A stretch of 64,000 bases of DNA from positions 186,001-250,000 of the forward strand of contig NZ_QUNR01000004.1 of the NCBI RefSeq assembly GCF_003387535.1, given 5' to 3'. Position 1 is the stretch's first letter. Every line of letters starts with the position of its first letter. Positions 37,972-48,252 of the stretch are shown here, one piece after another. The notes beneath the pieces were generated by a model. That model had not been told where the DNA came from. It ran no database searches and saw only the letters and a program-made list of their open reading frames with translations. A program made the position numbers and the translations under genes. This DNA is from Paraperlucidibaca baekdonensis. GTDB taxonomy: Bacteria; Pseudomonadota; Gammaproteobacteria; Pseudomonadales; Moraxellaceae.

Positions 37972-40143
37972 TTAACCGGCGAGCTTGGCTTTAAGCTCTA
38001 GGCGACGGCGATGCAAGACCGGCTCAGTATAGCCATTGGGCTGCACACAGCCTTCAAATACCAGCTCTGCGGCGGCCTGATACGCCACGCTATTGGCAAA
38101 ATCAGGAGCCATTGGCGTATACAGTGGATCGCCAGCATTTTGCTGATCCACCACCGCTGCCATGCGCTCCATGGCCTCAGTCACTTGCGCTTTCGTGCAA
38201 ATGCCATGACGCAGCCAGTTCGCCACGTGTTGGCTGGAAATACGCAGCGTGGCACGGTCTTCCATCAGGCCAATATTGTTGATGTCTGGCACTTTCGAGC
38301 AGCCCACGCCTTGGTCAATCCAGCGCACCACATAGCCCAAAATGCCCTGACAGTTATTATCGAGCTCGTTTTTGATCTCCTCCGCCGACCAGCTGGGATT
38401 GCTCGCCACCGGATAGGTCAAGATGTCATCGAGCTTGGCGTGCTCACGCGACTTCAGCTGCGCTTGCACGTCTTGCACCAAGACTTGGTGGTAATGCGTG
38501 GCGTGCAGCGTGGCGCCGGTGGGTGAAGGGACCCAAGCGGTATTGGCGCCGGCTTTCGGATGGCCAATTTTCTGCTCGAGCATGGCTTTCATCAGGTCGG
38601 GCATGGCCCACATGCCTTTGCCAATTTGCGCCTTGCCTTGCAGGCCGCAACGCAGACCCACATCGACGTTCCAGTTCTCGTAGGCATTAATCCATGGCAA
38701 CTTTTTCATGTCGGCTTTGCGCTCCATGGCGCCGGCCTCCATGGAAGTGTGCATCTCATCACCGGTGCGATCTAAGAAGCCGGTGTTGATGAAAATGACC
38801 CGCTCTTGAGCGGCGCGAATGCACTCTTTCAGGTTCACCGTGGTCCGGCGTTCCTCATCCATAATGCCCATTTTCAATGTGTTAGGCGCTAAACCGAAAG
38901 CATCTTCAACACGGGCAAAAATCTCGCTCGCAAACGCCACCTCTTCGGGGCCATGCATTTTCGGCTTCACGATATACATCGAACCGGTGCGCGAATTGCT
39001 CACACGGTTTTTCTTTTGCAGGTCGTGCATAGTGGCCAGCACGGTGACCAAGCAATCCATGATGCCCTCGGGCACGTCTTCGCCCTTTAAGCGCACCGCG
39101 GGGTTGGTCATCAAATGGCCAACATTGCGCACCAAGAGCAGCGCGCGGCCATGCAAGGTCAGCTCGCCACCCGTTGGCGTGGTGAATATGCGGTCGCTAT
39201 TGAGTGTGCGTGTCAGTGTTTTGCCGCCCTTTTGAAAGGACTCCGTCAAGTCGCCTTTCATCAGGCCGAGCCAGTTGCTGTAGACCTCGACTTTGTCTTC
39301 GGCATCCACCGCCGCCACAGAGTCTTCGCAATCTTGAATCGCGGTAATGGCCGACTCGAGGTTCACATCTTTAATACCGGCGGCATCGGTTTTGCCAATG
39401 GCGCTGTCGCGATCGAATTGAATTTCAGCGTGCAGATTATTGTTTTTTAACAAGACGCTGCTGGGATTGGCGGCATCGCCGGTGTAGCCGACGAATTTTT
39501 CAGGCTGTGCTAAGGCGACGGTCGAGCCATTGTTCAAGGTCACGTGCAACTGACCATCGACCACGGCATAGCCGGTGCTGTCGGCATGTGAGCCTGAGGC
39601 TAACGGGGCGGCTTGGTCTAAGAATTGGCGGGCAAAGGCAATGACTTTATTGCCACGGATGGGGTTATAGCCGCCGCCACGCGTGGCGCCGTCGTCTTCG
39701 GAAATGGCATCGGTGCCGTAGAGTGCGTCGTATAAGGAGCCCCAACGCGCATTGGCGGCGTTTAATGCATAGCGAGCATTTTTGACCGGCACCACCAACT
39801 GCGGGCCGGCGATATGAGCAATTTCATCATCCACCTGTTCAGGTGTGACGCTGAAATCAGCGCCTTCGGGCACCAAATAGCCAATCTCAGTCAGGAATGT
39901 TTTGTAGGCACTGAACTCGGCTTTGGGGTTAGCTTGGTGCCAGGCATCAATTTTCGCCTGAATGGCATCGCGCTTGGCCAGCAAGGCTTTATTTTTGGGC
40001 ATCAGGTCGGTCATGATCTGTTCGAACTGCTGCCAAAAGTGCTCAGGGCTAATGCCCGTGCCTGGAGCGACCTCATTATTCACTAAATCAAACAATGATT
40101 TGGCGATGTCGAGTTCGCCGTGCTGGACGCGTTGTTCAGTCAT
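37972..40143 (-). CDS. glcB: Malate synthase G
   Basis: This 723-residue monomeric enzyme condenses glyoxylate with acetyl-CoA to malate, the second step of the glyoxylate shunt. Isoform-G features include the N-terminal [32 protein letters not shown], and [19 protein letters not shown], with [23 protein letters not shown] in the active-site barrel. Length is standard for GlcB (E. coli 723). Isocitrate lyase lies 1.2 kb away, beyond a LysR gene, so the shunt enzymes are clustered. Confidence 0.97.
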   Translation of the reverse strand: MTEQRVQHGELDIAKSLFDLVNNEVAPGTGISPEHFWQQFEQIMTDLMPKNKALLAKRDAIQAKIDAWHQANPKAEFSAYKTFLTEIGYLVPEGADFSVTPEQVDDEIAHIAGPQLVVPVKNARYALNAANARWGSLYDALYGTDAISEDDGATRGGGYNPIRGNKVIAFARQFLDQAAPLASGSHADSTGYAVVDGQLHVTLNNGSTVALAQPEKFVGYTGDAANPSSVLLKNNNLHAEIQFDRDSAIGKTDAAGIKDVNLESAITAIQDCEDSVAAVDAEDKVEVYSNWLGLMKGDLTESFQKGGKTLTRTLNSDRIFTTPTGGELTLHGRALLLVRNVGHLMTNPAVRLKGEDVPEGIMDCLVTVLATMHDLQKKNRVSNSRTGSMYIVKPKMHGPEEVAFASEIFARVEDAFGLAPNTLKMGIMDEERRTTVNLKECIRAAQERVIFINTGFLDRTGDEMHTSMEAGAMERKADMKKLPWINAYENWNVDVGLRCGLQGKAQIGKGMWAMPDLMKAMLEQKIGHPKAGANTAWVPSPTGATLHATHYHQVLVQDVQAQLKSREHAKLDDILTYPVASNPSWSAEEIKNELDNNCQGILGYVVRWIDQGVGCSKVPDINNIGLMEDRATLRISSQHVANWLRHGICTKAQVTEAMERMAAVVDQQNAGDPLYTPMAPDFANSVAYQAAAELVFEGCVQPNGYTEPVLHRRRLELKAKLAG

Positions 40144-40212
40144 ATCGATGCCTCAATAATGCAGATGGGAATATTCACGAGGGCAATAGTTTACCCAAGT
40201 CTCGCGCGTTGG

Positions 40213-41220
40213 TCATTCCCGAATACGTCGAATGCGCGCATTGCGCCGCGCCCAGCCCGGCTCATTGACCGCCTTTTCTTCCTGCTCAGTGATCTGCCGT
40301 GCCACAAAGGTAATGAGCTGACGCAGCCATCGGTGCGCTGGGCTGTGATGCAGCAGCGGCCCCCAGGCCATCTTTAACTCAAAGGCCGGAATGTGAAATG
40401 GCGGCTCTTTAATCACCAACTGCGGATGGTTGTGCTGCAACAAGGCAATGCGCGTTGGCAGCGTCGCCACCAAGTCAGCCTTATGTGCCACCAGCGCGGG
40501 CATTTGGTAGTGCCGTGTGTAAATCGTGATGCGCCGGCGCTGACCCAAGCGCTCCAGCGCCGCATCGATTTGGCCTAAATGACCGCGCTCAGGATTGACG
40601 CCAAAACCAATGCCCATGCCGGTTTTCGACACCCAAATATGCTGCGAATCGAGATAGCTTTTGAGATTAAAACGCAGCGCGGCGGGATTATTACGATTGA
40701 GCAAGCAGGAAAAACTGTCGCTCCACAGGGAAATCTGGTGGAACGATTGTGGAATTTCATTAAATCGGTTGATGGCTAAGTCGACTTTGCCCTGCTCAAT
40801 GTCTTGCACGCTGACATCCGATGGCGTGAGAAAATCCAAGACCACATCGGGAGCCTCCGAGCGCAGCGCTTTCACCAATGCCGGCACCAGTGTGGCCTCT
40901 GCATAGTCACTCGACATGATGCGAAACACACGGCGCGAAGTCAGTGGCCGAAACTCTTGGCGCGGCTCTAATATGTCGGTGACTTGCGAGAGTGCTTGGC
41001 GCACCATGGGCGCGAGCTCGAGCGCGCGCTCAGTGGGCGTCATGCCATGGCTGGCACGAATTAATAGCGGGTCATTAAAGAGATCGCGTAGGCGCTTGAG
41101 GCCGTTAGACATGGCCGGCTGCGTAATGCCCAATTGGGCGGCGGCGCGCGTGACACTTTGTTCACGCAGCAAAACATCTAAATAGACCAGCAAGTTCAGA
41201 TCAACGCGTTCAAGATTCAT
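40213..41220 (-). CDS. LysR family regulator between the glyoxylate shunt genes
   Basis: This 335-residue LysR-type protein has an N-terminal winged helix (LVYLDVLLREQSVTRAAAQLGITQPAMSN, residues 10-40) and a NahR/NodD-like effector-binding domain. The C-terminus carries an extra basic tail (EPGWARRNARIRRIRE), making it longer than typical. It is divergent from aceA (122 bp apart) and precedes glcB on its own strand. Control of the glyoxylate shunt is inferred from position; the effector is unknown. Confidence 0.9.
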   Translation of the reverse strand: MNLERVDLNLLVYLDVLLREQSVTRAAAQLGITQPAMSNGLKRLRDLFNDPLLIRASHGMTPTERALELAPMVRQALSQVTDILEPRQEFRPLTSRRVFRIMSSDYAEATLVPALVKALRSEAPDVVLDFLTPSDVSVQDIEQGKVDLAINRFNEIPQSFHQISLWSDSFSCLLNRNNPAALRFNLKSYLDSQHIWVSKTGMGIGFGVNPERGHLGQIDAALERLGQRRRITIYTRHYQMPALVAHKADLVATLPTRIALLQHNHPQLVIKEPPFHIPAFELKMAWGPLLHHSPAHRWLRQLITFVARQITEQEEKAVNEPGWARRNARIRRIRE

Positions 41221-41268
41221 GGCATGAATACCGACTATAAAAACTATAAACTTTGAAAATTATGCCAT
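41219..41268. promoter_or_regulatory. Inverted repeat in the lysR-aceA intergenic region
   Basis: ATGGCAT (41219-41225) and ATGCCAT (41262-41268) form a widely spaced 7-bp inverted repeat; between them lies a direct repeat ACTATAA at 41234 and 41243. The left arm overlaps the LysR start codon and the right arm lies inside the aceA promoter spacer, a plausible LysR binding region. Confidence 0.4.
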
Positions 41269-41281
41269 GAAGTCATACACT
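41253..41281 (+). promoter_or_regulatory. Candidate sigma-70 promoter of aceA
   Basis: TTGAAA (41253-41258), a 17-bp spacer and TACACT (41276-41281) fit the housekeeping consensus (5/6 and 4/6) about 60 bp upstream of the aceA start codon. Confidence 0.5.
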
Positions 41282-41342
41282 GCGCGCACTGTTAATAGTG
41301 CCCGTAGCTTTTAACATCCACCCCTCCTGACAGGAAGACGCC

Positions 41343-42944
41343 ATGACTACGTACACCTCTGCGATTGATGCTGTTCGCGCCGTTAAAGCCAAATTTGGCG
41401 ATACATGGAGCGCAATTAGCCCTGAAGATGCTGCTCGCATGCAAATGCAAAACCGCTTCAAAACCGGTTTAGACATCGCCAAGTACACCGCCGGCATCAT
41501 GCGCCGTGACATGGCTGAGTACGATGCTGACACCAGCAAGTACACACAGTCGCTGGGTTGCTGGCACGGTTTTGTTGGCCAACAAAAAATGATTGCCAAC
41601 AAAAAATACTTCGGCACCACCGAGAAAAAATACCTGTACCTGTCCGGCTGGATGGTTGCTGCGTTACGTTCAGAATTCGGCCCACTGCCCGACCAATCCA
41701 TGCACGAAAAAACTGCCGTGCCAGCATTGATCGAAGAGCTTTATACATTCTTGCGTCAAGCCGATGCAAAAGAAATGAACGATCTTTTCCGCAACTTGAA
41801 AAAAGCGCAAGACGCTGGTGACAGCGCCAAAGCGGCTGATCTCGAAGCCCAAATCAACAACTTCGAAACGCACGTTGTGCCAGTGATTGCTGATATCGAC
41901 GCCGGCTTCGGTAACGATGAAGCGACATACTTGTTGACCAAGAAAATGATCGAAGCCGGTGCCTGCGCCATTCAGATCGAAAACCAAGTATCCGATGCTA
42001 AGCAGTGCGGCCACCAGGCTGGCAAAGTCACCGTGCCACACGAAGACTTCATCGCGAAAATCAACGCGGTGCGTTATGCATTCTTAGAGCTCGGTGTTGA
42101 GGAAGGCGTGATTGTTGCCCGTACTGACTCCGAAGGTGCCGACCTGACACAAAAAATCCCTGTCTCTAACCAGAAAGGTGATTTGGCATCGCAGTACATC
42201 AGCTACTTAGACACGCAAGAAATCGACATCTCCGAAGCACAAGATGACGAAATCCTCATCAAGCGTGACGGCAAACTGCATCGTCCAAAGCGTTTGGCTT
42301 CTGGTCTGTATCAGTTCCGCGAAGGCACACAAATCGACCGCGTGGTGCTCGATTGCGTCACCTCGCTGCAGAACGGCGCTGATTTATTGTGGATCGAAAC
42401 ACCAACGCCAAACGTGCAAGAAATCGCTCACATGGTTAACCGCGTGAAAGAAATCGTGCCAAACGCGAAGCTGGTCTACAACAACAGCCCATCGTTCAAC
42501 TGGACGCTGAACTTCCGTCAGCAAGCCTATGATCGTATGGCCGCTGCTGGCAAAGATGTGTCGGCCTATGATCGCGCCAAACTGATGAGCGTTGAATACG
42601 ACAACACCGAGTTGGCCAAAGATGCAGATGAGAAAATCCGCACCTTCCAAGCCGATGCAGCCCGTGAAGCAGGCGTATTCCACCACTTGATCACACTGCC
42701 TACTTACCACACTACTGCTCTGCACATGCACGAACTGTCCAAAGGCTACTTTGGCGACCAAGGCATGTTGGCTTATGTGGCTGGCGTACAACGCAAAGAG
42801 ATCCGCGAAGGCGTGTCATGCGTGAAGCACCAAGCCATGGCTGGCTCAGACATTGGCGATGATCACAAAGAGATCTTCGCTGGCGAGCAAGCACTGAAAG
42901 CCGGTGATGACAGCAAAAACACGATGAACCAGTTCGGCGGCTAA
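41343..42944 (+). CDS. aceA: Isocitrate lyase (long, about 530-residue class)
   Basis: This 533-residue enzyme splits isocitrate to glyoxylate and succinate, the first step of the glyoxylate shunt needed for growth on acetate, fatty acids or alkanes. The catalytic loop reads KQCGH (Cys222) in place of KKCGH, as in Pseudomonas-type enzymes of this length. VIADIDAGFGNDEATYLL supplies the Mg-binding Asp residues, and VYNNSPSFNWTLNF is another core motif. AGGAAG precedes the ATG. Regulation by the divergent LysR protein is likely but unproven. Confidence 0.97.
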   Translation: MTTYTSAIDAVRAVKAKFGDTWSAISPEDAARMQMQNRFKTGLDIAKYTAGIMRRDMAEYDADTSKYTQSLGCWHGFVGQQKMIANKKYFGTTEKKYLYLSGWMVAALRSEFGPLPDQSMHEKTAVPALIEELYTFLRQADAKEMNDLFRNLKKAQDAGDSAKAADLEAQINNFETHVVPVIADIDAGFGNDEATYLLTKKMIEAGACAIQIENQVSDAKQCGHQAGKVTVPHEDFIAKINAVRYAFLELGVEEGVIVARTDSEGADLTQKIPVSNQKGDLASQYISYLDTQEIDISEAQDDEILIKRDGKLHRPKRLASGLYQFREGTQIDRVVLDCVTSLQNGADLLWIETPTPNVQEIAHMVNRVKEIVPNAKLVYNNSPSFNWTLNFRQQAYDRMAAAGKDVSAYDRAKLMSVEYDNTELAKDADEKIRTFQADAAREAGVFHHLITLPTYHTTALHMHELSKGYFGDQGMLAYVAGVQRKEIREGVSCVKHQAMAGSDIGDDHKEIFAGEQALKAGDDSKNTMNQFGG

Positions 42945-42959
42945 TCGCTTAACTGATTC

Positions 42960-42991
42960 AAAAAAACCCACGCCACGGCGTGGGTTTTTTT
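42960..42991 (+). terminator. Terminator after aceA
   Basis: CCCACGC-CACG-GCGTGGG stem-loop, preceded by an A-run and followed by a T-run, 15 bp past the stop codon. Confidence 0.88.
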
Positions 42992-43089
42992 ATCAATTAA
43001 ATTTGTAATAACCGCATTTCCGTCTTGCTATGAGGCTAGTGTCTGTAGGAAATTCAATGTATTAATAACAAGAATATCGAGGATGCTCT

Positions 43090-44697
43090 ATGGTATCGCA
43101 ACGCCCTCTTTTCACGCTCCGCGCCCTCACCTTCTCTATGCTTTCTCTGGCTGCATCCTCTGGCATAGCCGGTGGTTTGGATTTGCCAACCATTACGGCG
43201 TCCCACCAAGGTACTTCCAATGCCAATGGCGCTGAAGCTAACGACCCTTCCGTCCTTTATTACAACCCCGCTGGCCTGGCTCGCCTGAAAGGCGGCTTGC
43301 AGGTGTCGCAGGGCTTTTCGTTGCTGATTCTGAACGGCAAGGTTGAGGCCGATAAAGCGGGATCAACCGGCACACCTCAAATGGGAGATACGGAAGGTCG
43401 GTCATTAGAAAACGACCCGAATGCCAATGGCGAACCAGGCACATTTTGGCCGCGTCTTCTCGGTGCTGGTGGTGCGTTTATTTCATTACCCGTCGATGAC
43501 ATCGTGACGGTAGGCTTAGGTGTTTTTGCTCCAGGCGGCGGTAACTTGAACTACAAGTCGAACTGGACTGGCGCATATCAGATCGACAGCATTGCCATCG
43601 AATTGATCAATATCAACCCATCCATCGGCATTCGCTTTGATGAGCAGCACAGCCTTGGCCTTGGCGTTTCGGTGATTGGTGGCCATATTCGTCAGAGAAC
43701 GCAGATTGATGTTGTTGGTGTAGAGCCCTATCTACTGAAAAGCGCATTGGATAATGACACTCTCCCTGTACCAACCTCACAGGTTTGTACGCTTCTTCCA
43801 CCGCTCTGCACAATTGGCACGAGTAATATTTCACTCGTGGAGGCCGGCAGCACAGGCAGTGCAAAAGTTGAAATGTATGGATACGGCCTTGGCTTCAATT
43901 TAGGCTACATGTTCGCAGTCAACGATAAAACACGCTTTGGCTTGGCTTATCGCTCAGAATCAACGATGAAGATGCGTGGCAAGTTGGAGTGGGACTTGTC
44001 TAATGTTGAGGGCAATAGCACATATTCGCTATTACAACCTGCACTGGGTGGTGCCACGCTTGAAGAACTTCTCAGAAGTAGCTTACGGCCAGATACTACA
44101 GCTAAAGGCGACTTGATTCTTCCTGCACGCACATCTGCCAATTTCTTTCATAAGCTAAACGATAAAATTGATCTGATGGCTGATTTCACATTTATTGAAA
44201 CATCAGCTGTTGATAAGATTCGCGTTGAGTTTCTTGATGTTAAGAAAAAAGATGGCTCAGGCACAATCAAGCAAGGTGCCGGTGGTATCGATACCAAATG
44301 GAAGGACTCGTTCAAGGTGTCTGTCGGTGGCAACTATCATTACGATGACAAGCTGACCCTGAAGTCTGGCTTCCAGTATGACAAGACTCCGGTTCCATCA
44401 GCTGAATATCGTCATCCAGGTGCACCTGATAGCGATCGCTACATGTTCTCTGTGGGCGCAAACTACAAGCTGAAGAAAAACCTGACTTTGGATGCCGCTT
44501 ATAGCGTCACATTCTTGGCAGACTCCGAGTCAAACTATCGTGATCGTTGCCGTGTTACATCGCGTGAAAATGAGGATGGCACCGAAGATACAAGCGGTAA
44601 TGCCGAACCTTGTACCGGCAATGGTGGCACATTCAAGGGCCGCTTCTACGATACATCGATTCAGACACTTGGCATTCAGATGAACCAGAAGTTCTAA
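43090..44697 (+). CDS. FadL/OmpP1 family outer-membrane long-chain fatty acid or hydrocarbon transporter (first copy)
   Basis: This 535-residue outer-membrane beta-barrel has a signal peptide ending near SSGIA/GG. The FadL plug region shows GAEANDPSVLYYNPAGLARLKGG with the NPA motif, and the barrel ends GIQMNQKF, a C-terminal aromatic as needed for Bam insertion. Such proteins take up long fatty acids, alkanes or other hydrophobic molecules by lateral diffusion. A second, related copy is encoded at 45771-47387; both share a C-terminal CTGNGGTF block and a paired upstream Cys. GAGGATG precedes the start. The substrate is not determined. Confidence 0.93.
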   Translation: MVSQRPLFTLRALTFSMLSLAASSGIAGGLDLPTITASHQGTSNANGAEANDPSVLYYNPAGLARLKGGLQVSQGFSLLILNGKVEADKAGSTGTPQMGDTEGRSLENDPNANGEPGTFWPRLLGAGGAFISLPVDDIVTVGLGVFAPGGGNLNYKSNWTGAYQIDSIAIELININPSIGIRFDEQHSLGLGVSVIGGHIRQRTQIDVVGVEPYLLKSALDNDTLPVPTSQVCTLLPPLCTIGTSNISLVEAGSTGSAKVEMYGYGLGFNLGYMFAVNDKTRFGLAYRSESTMKMRGKLEWDLSNVEGNSTYSLLQPALGGATLEELLRSSLRPDTTAKGDLILPARTSANFFHKLNDKIDLMADFTFIETSAVDKIRVEFLDVKKKDGSGTIKQGAGGIDTKWKDSFKVSVGGNYHYDDKLTLKSGFQYDKTPVPSAEYRHPGAPDSDRYMFSVGANYKLKKNLTLDAAYSVTFLADSESNYRDRCRVTSRENEDGTEDTSGNAEPCTGNGGTFKGRFYDTSIQTLGIQMNQKF

Positions 44698-44717
44698 TAG
44701 CAAGGCTATCAAAATAT

Positions 44718-44746
44718 AAAAAGCCGGCAATTGTGCCGGCTTTTTT
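44718..44746. terminator. Bidirectional terminator between the first FadL gene and ttcA
   Basis: AAGCCGGC-AATTGT-GCCGGCTT with A and T runs on its flanks separates two convergent genes. Confidence 0.88.
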
Positions 44747-44760
44747 ATGCTCAACTTGAT

Positions 44761-45651
44761 TCAGATCATTATATTGACCAGCTCAAGTTCATTGGCTTTT
44801 CGCGCGCGCACCTCAGCCTTGCGACGGTTGTTCTCCAGTCCGACAAAGTCAAAAAAATCAGTGTCTGCCAGCTGCGAGGGCGCAATATTCTGAATGGCCG
44901 TGAACATGCTATCCAGACGCTGCGGAAACTGCTTGTCCCAATCTCTCAGCATCTGATTAACCACGGCGCGCTGCAAGTTTGCCTGTGAGCCACACAGGTT
45001 ACATGGAATAATCGGAAACTCTTTTAGTCTGGCATATTCCGCAATATCTTTCTCTTTGCAGTAGGCCAGCGGCCTGATCAGAATATTCTTGCCGTCATCC
45101 GAGAGTAGCTTGGGCGGCATGGCTTTCAAGCGGCCATTATGAAAGAGATTCAGCATTAGGGTTGCCATGATGTCATCGCGATGATGACCCAGCGCCACTT
45201 TGGTTGCGCCAATCTCTTGCGCAAAGGCATAAAGATTGCCACGACGCAGTCGGCTACAGACGGCACAATAAGTCTGGCCTTCAGGCGTCAGTTCTTTGAC
45301 GATGCTGTAAGTGTCTTTCTCGAGAATATAAAACGGTACGCCGCGCTGGGTCAGGTAAGCAGGTAATACCTCTTCTGGAAAGTCTGGCTGCTTTTGGTCC
45401 AGATTAACCGCGACAATCTCGAATTTTATCGGGGAACTGATTTGCAGGCTAAGCAAGATTTCCAGCATGGTATAGCTATCTTTACCGCCAGACAGGCAAA
45501 CCATAATCTTGTCGCCATCCTGGATCATATTGTAATCGGCGATAGCTTGCCCGGTGAGTCGACGCAAGCGCTTTTGTAGCTTATTAAACTCAGTGCGCGA
45601 TTTACTTTCAGCGGGCTTGGTTGTTTGCATGATGTCAGCAGATGTGGACAT
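44761..45651 (-). CDS. ttcA: tRNA 2-thiocytidine synthetase TtcA
   Basis: This 296-residue iron-sulfur enzyme thiolates C32 of certain tRNAs. The PP-loop ATPase motif SGGKDS is at residues 54-59. The CxxC pairs CAVC and CNLC hold the cluster, and [22 protein letters not shown] is the family core. The ATG at 45651 is preceded by AGG; an upstream in-frame start at 45729 would add an unconserved 26-residue extension. It lies between two FadL-type genes with no evident functional tie. Confidence 0.95.
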   Translation of the reverse strand: MSTSADIMQTTKPAESKSRTEFNKLQKRLRRLTGQAIADYNMIQDGDKIMVCLSGGKDSYTMLEILLSLQISSPIKFEIVAVNLDQKQPDFPEEVLPAYLTQRGVPFYILEKDTYSIVKELTPEGQTYCAVCSRLRRGNLYAFAQEIGATKVALGHHRDDIMATLMLNLFHNGRLKAMPPKLLSDDGKNILIRPLAYCKEKDIAEYARLKEFPIIPCNLCGSQANLQRAVVNQMLRDWDKQFPQRLDSMFTAIQNIAPSQLADTDFFDFVGLENNRRKAEVRARKANELELVNIMI

Positions 45652-45732
45652 ATCAGTGCCTAGGCATTCCATAAGTGACGCGCATTTTCGCGAAAGCCGC
45701 TGCCCATGTAAACCTAGCTTATGCGTCAAAGA

Positions 45733-45755
45733 CCTCTTTACTTACGATAAAGAGG
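45733..45755 (-). terminator. Hairpin after the second FadL gene
   Basis: CCTCTTTA and TAAAGAGG pair around a 7-base loop 16 bp past the stop. On the minus strand it is followed by TCTTTG, a weak U-tract, so termination is probable rather than certain. Confidence 0.55.
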
Positions 45756-45770
45756 CCTGGTTGCTATAGC

Positions 45771-47387
45771 TTAAAAGCGCTGGTTCAGCTGAATGCCGGC
45801 AGAATGCACATAGGTGTTTTTAAACACACCACGGAAGGTGCCGCCATTGCCCGTGCACTGCGTTGTTGATGTGGCGCCATCCGCTGGAGCTTGCGAAAGT
45901 AAATAGCCCGATGGATGGCAGTCATCCGTATAGTTGGCTGCCGCATCCTCAATCACGATATAGCTATAAGCAAGATCGATATCCAAGCCCTTTCGTGGCG
46001 AGATATTCGCACCTAAGGAATACACAAAGCGGTTGTTATCCGGTAGCGCGGCATGACGTGCCTCTGCATCCGGCAATGGTGTTTGCTCATAACCAAAGCC
46101 GGTACGCAGCATGAGCTTGTCATTGACGCGATAATTTAGGCCGACGGCCCCTTTAAATGTGTCCCGAAAGCGAGTGTTAACAACAGCATCACCTTGCGTA
46201 ATAGTGCCATTGGGCCCTTCTCGATCTTCAGCAACAACGCGTAACTCTTGAATGCGACTAGTACGCGTCCACGTTAACGAGCCCATTAGCGCTAAACGGT
46301 CATTTACCTGATGAAATAATGCTGTACCGATAGACTCTGGCGTGACTATTTTCAGCTCCGCCTTTGAATCAGGCCGCACATAATTCTCAACATAATCCCG
46401 AAGCTCTATACGATTAGTTAATGCACCAACGAGGGATAATAAGTTGCCCTCACGTACACCAGTGATGTCAGGTATCGTGCCCGAAACATCGCTAAAGTCC
46501 CAATCATAATCAGCTTTAATGGTTTGGCGTATCAATGAGCGATACGTTAGGCCAAAGCGCGTACGGTCATCATTGAAACGATACATATAACCTGCATTCC
46601 AGCCGAAACCATAGCCAAAACCCTCTATGGTTAGCGAGCCCTCACCTTGTGCCTCAGACACTAAAGGCCCTGCGAGTAAGTTAGCTACACCAGTACAGGT
46701 AGCGGCAGTTATACCGCCGATTAGCGGTAAGCCAGATGGACTACAAGCTAAGCTAGCGCCTGTTTGAATAGTGCTCTTGCTAATGCCGTATGCCGCCTCT
46801 TCGACATCGGCGCCTGCACGTAGCTTCATATGCATGATTTGTGCAGACAAGCCAAAGCCAATGCTGTGCTTATCATCAAAGCGTATAGACATCGAAGGGT
46901 TTATATTGACTGTCTCAATCGTGCCTTCATCTTGAAACATCCGACCAACCCAGTCCGATTTATAATTAACATTGGCACCATAGGGAACAAAAATGCCTAG
47001 GCCTAAGGTGATGGTGTCGCTATAGGGCATTACGGCGTAAAACTGACCTGCAGGGATGGCTTGTGGATGATAGCTGCCGCCATTGCCACCAGTTTGTAGC
47101 TCAGTGCCCGAGCCATTGTTTAAGCGTGTCGTGCCCATGTTTTCAAACTGCCCACGAACAGACAAAACCTGTCCGGCTTGCGAAACCATGGTGGTTTTTA
47201 AGCGCGCCATGCCGGCTGGGTTGAAAAATACCGTTGAAGCGTCGTTTGCTTCGGCAGCATTGGCTTGCGCACTCCCCATGGCACTAGTTGATTGCCACGG
47301 GTATTCGAGACCGGCTGCGTGCGTAGTTAATGAGAAGCTAGCTATAGCAATAGTAATAGCGGATTGGCGAACAATATGGCGATGCAT
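45771..47387 (-). CDS. FadL/OmpP1 family outer-membrane transporter (second copy)
   Basis: This 538-residue beta-barrel has a signal peptide ending SLTTHAA/GLEYP. It carries NAAEANDASTVFFNPAGMARLKT (NPA motif) in the plug and ends HSAGIQLNQRF. It is similar in length and layout to the FadL protein at 43090-44697, including the C-terminal CTGNGGTF(K/R)G block with a partner Cys about 20-30 residues upstream, suggesting a conserved disulfide. The two flank ttcA in opposite orientation. Different hydrophobic substrates for the two copies are possible but unproven. Confidence 0.92.
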   Translation of the reverse strand: MHRHIVRQSAITIAIASFSLTTHAAGLEYPWQSTSAMGSAQANAAEANDASTVFFNPAGMARLKTTMVSQAGQVLSVRGQFENMGTTRLNNGSGTELQTGGNGGSYHPQAIPAGQFYAVMPYSDTITLGLGIFVPYGANVNYKSDWVGRMFQDEGTIETVNINPSMSIRFDDKHSIGFGLSAQIMHMKLRAGADVEEAAYGISKSTIQTGASLACSPSGLPLIGGITAATCTGVANLLAGPLVSEAQGEGSLTIEGFGYGFGWNAGYMYRFNDDRTRFGLTYRSLIRQTIKADYDWDFSDVSGTIPDITGVREGNLLSLVGALTNRIELRDYVENYVRPDSKAELKIVTPESIGTALFHQVNDRLALMGSLTWTRTSRIQELRVVAEDREGPNGTITQGDAVVNTRFRDTFKGAVGLNYRVNDKLMLRTGFGYEQTPLPDAEARHAALPDNNRFVYSLGANISPRKGLDIDLAYSYIVIEDAAANYTDDCHPSGYLLSQAPADGATSTTQCTGNGGTFRGVFKNTYVHSAGIQLNQRF

Positions 47388-47530
47388 TGAACACTCGATA
47401 ATCTGAAAGTGAGGGTTAGTACTGACAAATGTCAGAACTTGCTAGTCACCAGATCATATCGACCATTCGTCGCCAATTGGGAAGCCTTTGTCAGACAAAA
47501 ATGCTAAATGGTCAAAAGCCATACAAAAAC

Positions 47531-48241
47531 TTAAATTAGTTCGGCGCAGATCGCAGCAAGTGCCGTGCTAGGATTTTTTGCCTGCGTGATTGGCCTACCA
47601 ATCACTAGATAACTAGAGCCTGCAGCCATTGCTTGAGTGGGCGTCATGATTCGGCGCTGGTCATCGCTGGGATGATCAGCTGGGCGGATGCCTGGCGTGA
47701 CTAAAACAAAGCCTTTACCAAAGCGCTCGCGCAGCATTGAAGCCTCATGTGCCGAGCATACGACGCCATCGAGCCCACAGCTTGACGTGAGGTCTGCCAA
47801 CGCAATGACTTGGCTTTCAGGGCTCTGTGTAATGCCGATCTCCAGCAAGTCTGATGCTTCCATGCTGGTAAGCACGGTAACAGCCGTTAGTAAAGTGCAG
47901 TAATTACCTTTAACTAGGCGCTCGCTAGCCGCTGTCAGCATACGTCGACCACCACTAGCATGCACATTGACCATCCAGACGCCGAGATCAGCAGCCGCAG
48001 CTACCGCAGAGGCTACCGTATTGGGGATGTCATGAAACTTAAGGTCTAGAAAAACTTCAAAACCCCGCTGATGTAGCTCACGCACGAGATTTGGGCCGGC
48101 ATAGGTAAATAGCTCTTTGCCTACCTTCAATCGCGCTTTTGTTGGATCTATATCATCGGCAAATGCTAAGGCTTGCCCAGCGGACGTGAAATCTAAGGCA
48201 ATAACAATTGGTGAGCGTTTAACGCTATTAATGACTGACAT
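47531..48241 (-). CDS. pyrF: Orotidine 5'-phosphate decarboxylase
   Basis: This 236-residue TIM-barrel enzyme makes UMP in the last step of de novo pyrimidine synthesis. The catalytic motif [17 protein letters not shown] contains the Asp-Lys-Asp set, and LVTPGIRP is the phosphate-binding loop. IALDF at the N-terminus and the substrate-binding [12 protein letters not shown] are typical. It is the last gene of rpsA-ihfB-lapA-pyrF, an order I associate with Moraxellaceae and relatives. Confidence 0.96.
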   Translation of the reverse strand: MSVINSVKRSPIVIALDFTSAGQALAFADDIDPTKARLKVGKELFTYAGPNLVRELHQRGFEVFLDLKFHDIPNTVASAVAAAADLGVWMVNVHASGGRRMLTAASERLVKGNYCTLLTAVTVLTSMEASDLLEIGITQSPESQVIALADLTSSCGLDGVVCSAHEASMLRERFGKGFVLVTPGIRPADHPSDDQRRIMTPTQAMAAGSSYLVIGRPITQAKNPSTALAAICAELI

Positions 48242-48252
48242 AAAACGCCTGA

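Noticed and set aside
38011-38526. 171-codon plus-strand open frame opposite glcB
   Set aside because: It is antisense to malate synthase G with a His/Ala-rich composition typical of shadow frames.
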